From contig NW_025944160.1 of assembly GCF_000764305.2 (NCBI RefSeq), positions 34,932 to 98,931 of the forward strand: a DNA stretch of 64,000 nt, read 5' to 3'. A program made the position numbers and the translations under genes. Below the pieces are notes generated by a model. That model saw nothing but the letters and a program-made list of their open reading frames with translations, was not told the origin of the DNA and did not search any database. Of this stretch, positions 60,975 through 64,000 are shown in pieces. The DNA is from Hyalella azteca (Eukaryota; Arthropoda; Malacostraca; Amphipoda; Hyalellidae). Within the stretch, counting starts at the first letter, position 1, and each line of letters begins with the position of its first letter.

Positions 60975-63900
60975 GACTATCTGGTACTGCCTGCTGCGCA
61001 GGACGTGGCGTCCGAGTGCTCGAACCGCTCGATCCGTCGTGTCTCTTGCTAGGTGCTTGGGAGTATCAGCTTTGCTACAGTCAGACAGAACACTAGTACT
61101 TCTATGATTTATGAATTGTTCATTTGTAAATCACACTACTGACACTAGCGGTCACAGTTCAGAAAATACTAGAAGCCATTAATGGAATCGTAAATTAACT
61201 TAATGACGGTCAAGCTCGCTGTAGCTCGCTTAATGACGGTCAAGCTCGTGGCCGTTAGTACTGGCTGTCGCCATGCAGTCGCCATGGCGACTGCATGTCG
61301 CCAATTTAAATGCTAACTTACAACGACGATCGCCTGCCGACCGCCAAACCAAGTGAATTGCATGAAAAACTTCAAATCCATCAACATTGAAGCCAATTGT
61401 TACGCCCCGGATCAGCCATGATTGGCTCAACCTCCTAACCAGCCATGATTGAACTATACAAGGTTGACCCACGAGAAGTTCCGTCTTTCAGTTCAGCTTT
61501 CTTGTTACGTCACGTAGATCGAGAAACGTAAACAAACCCGTCATTCCCATAACGGATTGGTTGACTAGTTTGATCGCATTTCGGTGATTGGATAATGCCT
61601 GTGCAGACGAGCAACAAACTACATCCGCAAAAATGAGCTCATGGGTCAACCCTATACTAGTTCAACCACGTTTACCAGCTACCGTTAACGGTAGCTCCTT
61701 TCAGCAGCTATACGCACTTAAATCGCGGGTCGTAGATTGTGGGTAAGGTTCGATCGCCAACTACTGACAACGGAAGCCCGTTGCATCGTGCTCGAAATTT
61801 GTAGGGTAGTTTGGAAAAAAGTTTTTTTTGAAGGCTGTTTTTTGATCACCTAAGTGTTGTGTCCTAGTTAGAGTAAGTGACGGTAGTTGATGGTAGCCGT
61901 TACAAGGTTATGTAACTATCAAGAATTTTAGCTATGTCAGTCCAATAACTTGACGCGACAACTCTTCATAATTTCATACTGTCACTTTTCATGAGTACCT
62001 GCTCCCTAAAATTTTGCAGTTAATAATCTTACTTGTCGCGACAACGTATACATCACTTGCGTTGCCGCTGCTCTTGAGGCGAAATAATGTTTACTGTTCA
62101 GGTTTCAACTAAAATAATCAGATTAAGACTATAGCATGACATTCAGAGTCACTGCAAGAAAATGATATCGAAGAATATGAAAAGAAACCCGTAAATATTT
62201 ACTTCATTTTCTAATTAAAAAACTAATGAACATCAATCACAAGTTTCGATTTCATAACATTTTGGATTCACAGAATATTTACCATCTTTTAAATACTATT
62301 CTGCATTGGGAGAAGTTGATTTTGCAACAAATTCATTGAACTCTTCTTAGTCACAACATTGGAGGCTTCTCTGGTATATTTGTTTGATATGAAATAGTTT
62401 GAACGTTGCACAATTCATAAAACTTTACACCGGGCCCGCTGTGTCGCTTAGTAACCACAGTGTCCCAGACATTGTTGCGATGCAATAATTGGTAGTTGCA
62501 AGTTCGTTGCAACTACCAATAATTGGTATTGCAAAATTGCCATAGGTAGTTGTCAGTTGTTCGTCAATCTTCTTTGGTTGCTTCAGACAGACATGATCAG
62601 GCTGGAAGACTTTTAAATAATCCCGGAGGCCAGGAAATGACTAAGCATTTTGTAGATAATTGACTGGCTGATGTAGTTCGACGCTACTTTCCAATTCTGG
62701 TTCTTTCTCGTAGGCATTCTTACCACGTTTCTCCCCAATAGTAGATGTGATGACGAGATTTCTCCGCGACTGGGGCAATGTCACTGCTTTACATCTGCAA
62801 TGTGAGAAAAATATCAAGTATCTATACATTCCAAACCAATATAATAAGCAATAACGTGCCTAATTATTTATACAATGGCGGTAATAACAGGCACCATTGC
62901 AGGAGAACTACGCTCCATACGACAAAATAACTGGGTCTCTGCCCGCGGGCCCTAACATACGAGGATCGTTCAGCGAATTTTCAAAGCCCACAAGGAATTT
63001 TTAAAGACACAGGACTATAAACTAGATTAAATTAATTTTGAACGTACAGACATACCGAGATGAGTAAAATATATATATACAGACATTAGAAAGAGTGGTT
63101 CGTCACTCAAAAGTCAGCCGCTTACTAGAAATCTTCTGCTTCCCGAGTAACCTAGCTTAGCATACTTTTTCTATTCAGTCTTTGTTAAAGAGGTGCGGCG
63201 GCTGAAGAAAGCTAATAACGTTTAAAGCGCAGCCAAGGCTGGCCCGCTACAGTACCAGGCTCACAGATACGAATAACATTAAAACGTTAAACGTATCGAA
63301 AGATAAAAACCTTGAGCTGCGGTTTCAATACATTTTCAACTTAGTACCCAATTTACTCAGTTTTAGTAAGCGGGTAACCTTTGTTACACTGTTATCGTTA
63401 ATTCAAGTGGCGAAATTAGAAATACGCTTTTTAATTATCCTTAAAAATTTAATAGTAATCCTCTCGGTAGGTTTTTATTGAAGAACCACGGGGAATAAGT
63501 ACAGGAACCCCTAAGTATCTCAGGTACTTCTTCCCTCTTTATCAGATGGCGGGAAACCAGAAAATACCGTCTCACCCCTATATCTTAATATCAATTTCAA
63601 TAAACCATATTACATCCCACCATGCACACCGCAAAATGCGCTTTCATTATAACCAACATCAACATTGACCCAGCGTCATATATACTGCGTGTTTATATAC
63701 GACTGCGTTGCTTCATAATTTCACTATGAACAACAACCTGAAGTCCCTAACCTTACCCCAGATAGATTGTCGATGTTTACACAACCATGTCAGCATGGTC
63801 ATCCTTACAAGGAAAATGCCTTGCGGTCCTTAACCCAACCTCAGGTTGTCTTATCGGGTCGGCCCTGCTTTAAGAAAAAAAAAAGAACTTGGCCCTTCTT

Positions 63901-64000
63901 ACCTAACCCCAGATTCCATCAGCTATGTCTGGGCTGCATCAGAAGTCCTCACTCATTACATTCATTAAAATAGCACGGCGTCCAAAACCTAACCTGTCGT
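60975..64000. other. Window end, no gene recognised
   Basis: Holds a direct repeat of CTTAATGACGGTCAAGCTCG (61198-61250), a 24-bp palindrome (61273-61296) and a hairpin with 14-bp stems (62488-62520). Frames at 61230-61472, 62641-62829 and 63767-63973 carry no recognisable domain. Confidence 0.4.
61273..61296. repeat. Perfect 24-bp palindrome
   Basis: Centred on CCATGG; each 12-nt half is ATGCAGTCGCCA or its inverse. It has no spacer, so it could form a cruciform or bind a dimeric protein. Confidence 0.8.

Noticed and set aside
1..64000. CRISPR arrays, operons, bacterial promoters or terminators
   Set aside because: The spliced P450 genes and eukaryotic transposons show this is animal nuclear DNA; no spaced direct-repeat array is present.

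Overview
The window is animal nuclear DNA, most likely arthropod. It is AT-rich with GT-AG introns, P450 genes of eleven short coding exons, and decayed Tc1/mariner, hAT, Harbinger-like and possibly Penelope-like elements. There are no bacterial-style operons. I cannot name the species, and most of the 60-100 aa open frames are chance frames.

The core is a head-to-tail array of cytochrome P450 genes on the + strand, of CYP2-clan character. Gene 1 (1-3958) enters the window in exon 5. Gene 2 (9896-20213) has a 4-nt insertion in exon 6 that breaks the frame. Gene 3 (29122-36145) and gene 4 (40146-50337) are complete, each 1476 nt of CDS in eleven exons for 491 aa. All share the same intron phases. 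The signatures are an N-terminal anchor, WQHDR in helix C, AGSDTV in helix I, EALR in helix K, PERF, and a heme loop FGSG/RR(Q or P)C(V or A)G that is split by the last intron. An orphan but intact last exon lies at 22512-22696, and decayed exon copies lie at 5869-6965 and 27710-27857.

Genes 2 and 3 belong to a large segmental duplication, about 6540-24980 and 27447-38540. The first copy was enlarged by a Tc1 element (7776-9392), a roughly 2.2 kb intron insertion with a GIY-YIG-like fragment, a foldback element (19206-19460) and an internal duplication of its 3' end. Inside the otherwise diverged copies, a block of about 2510 bp (19523-22032 and 35455-37964) looks identical, which points to very recent conversion, duplication or an assembly artefact. 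Shorter GC-rich exon patches are near-identical in all genes and in the decayed exons. The array therefore looks like a P450 family homogenised in patches.

Between genes 2 and 3 lies a decayed element (about 25158-27200) resembling the packaging ATPase of Polinton/adintovirus-type elements. It is interrupted by an 827-bp terminal-inverted-repeat element with a CAG target duplication. Intron 7 of gene 4 holds a second Tc1 element, and its intron 9 a YqaJ-type nuclease fragment. From 50.4 kb to the end I find no complete gene: a 211-bp Harbinger-type MITE with TTA duplications, a 144-bp tandem duplication, a decayed hAT element (59880-60974), a few hairpins, and one or two possible exons of an unrecognised neighbour.
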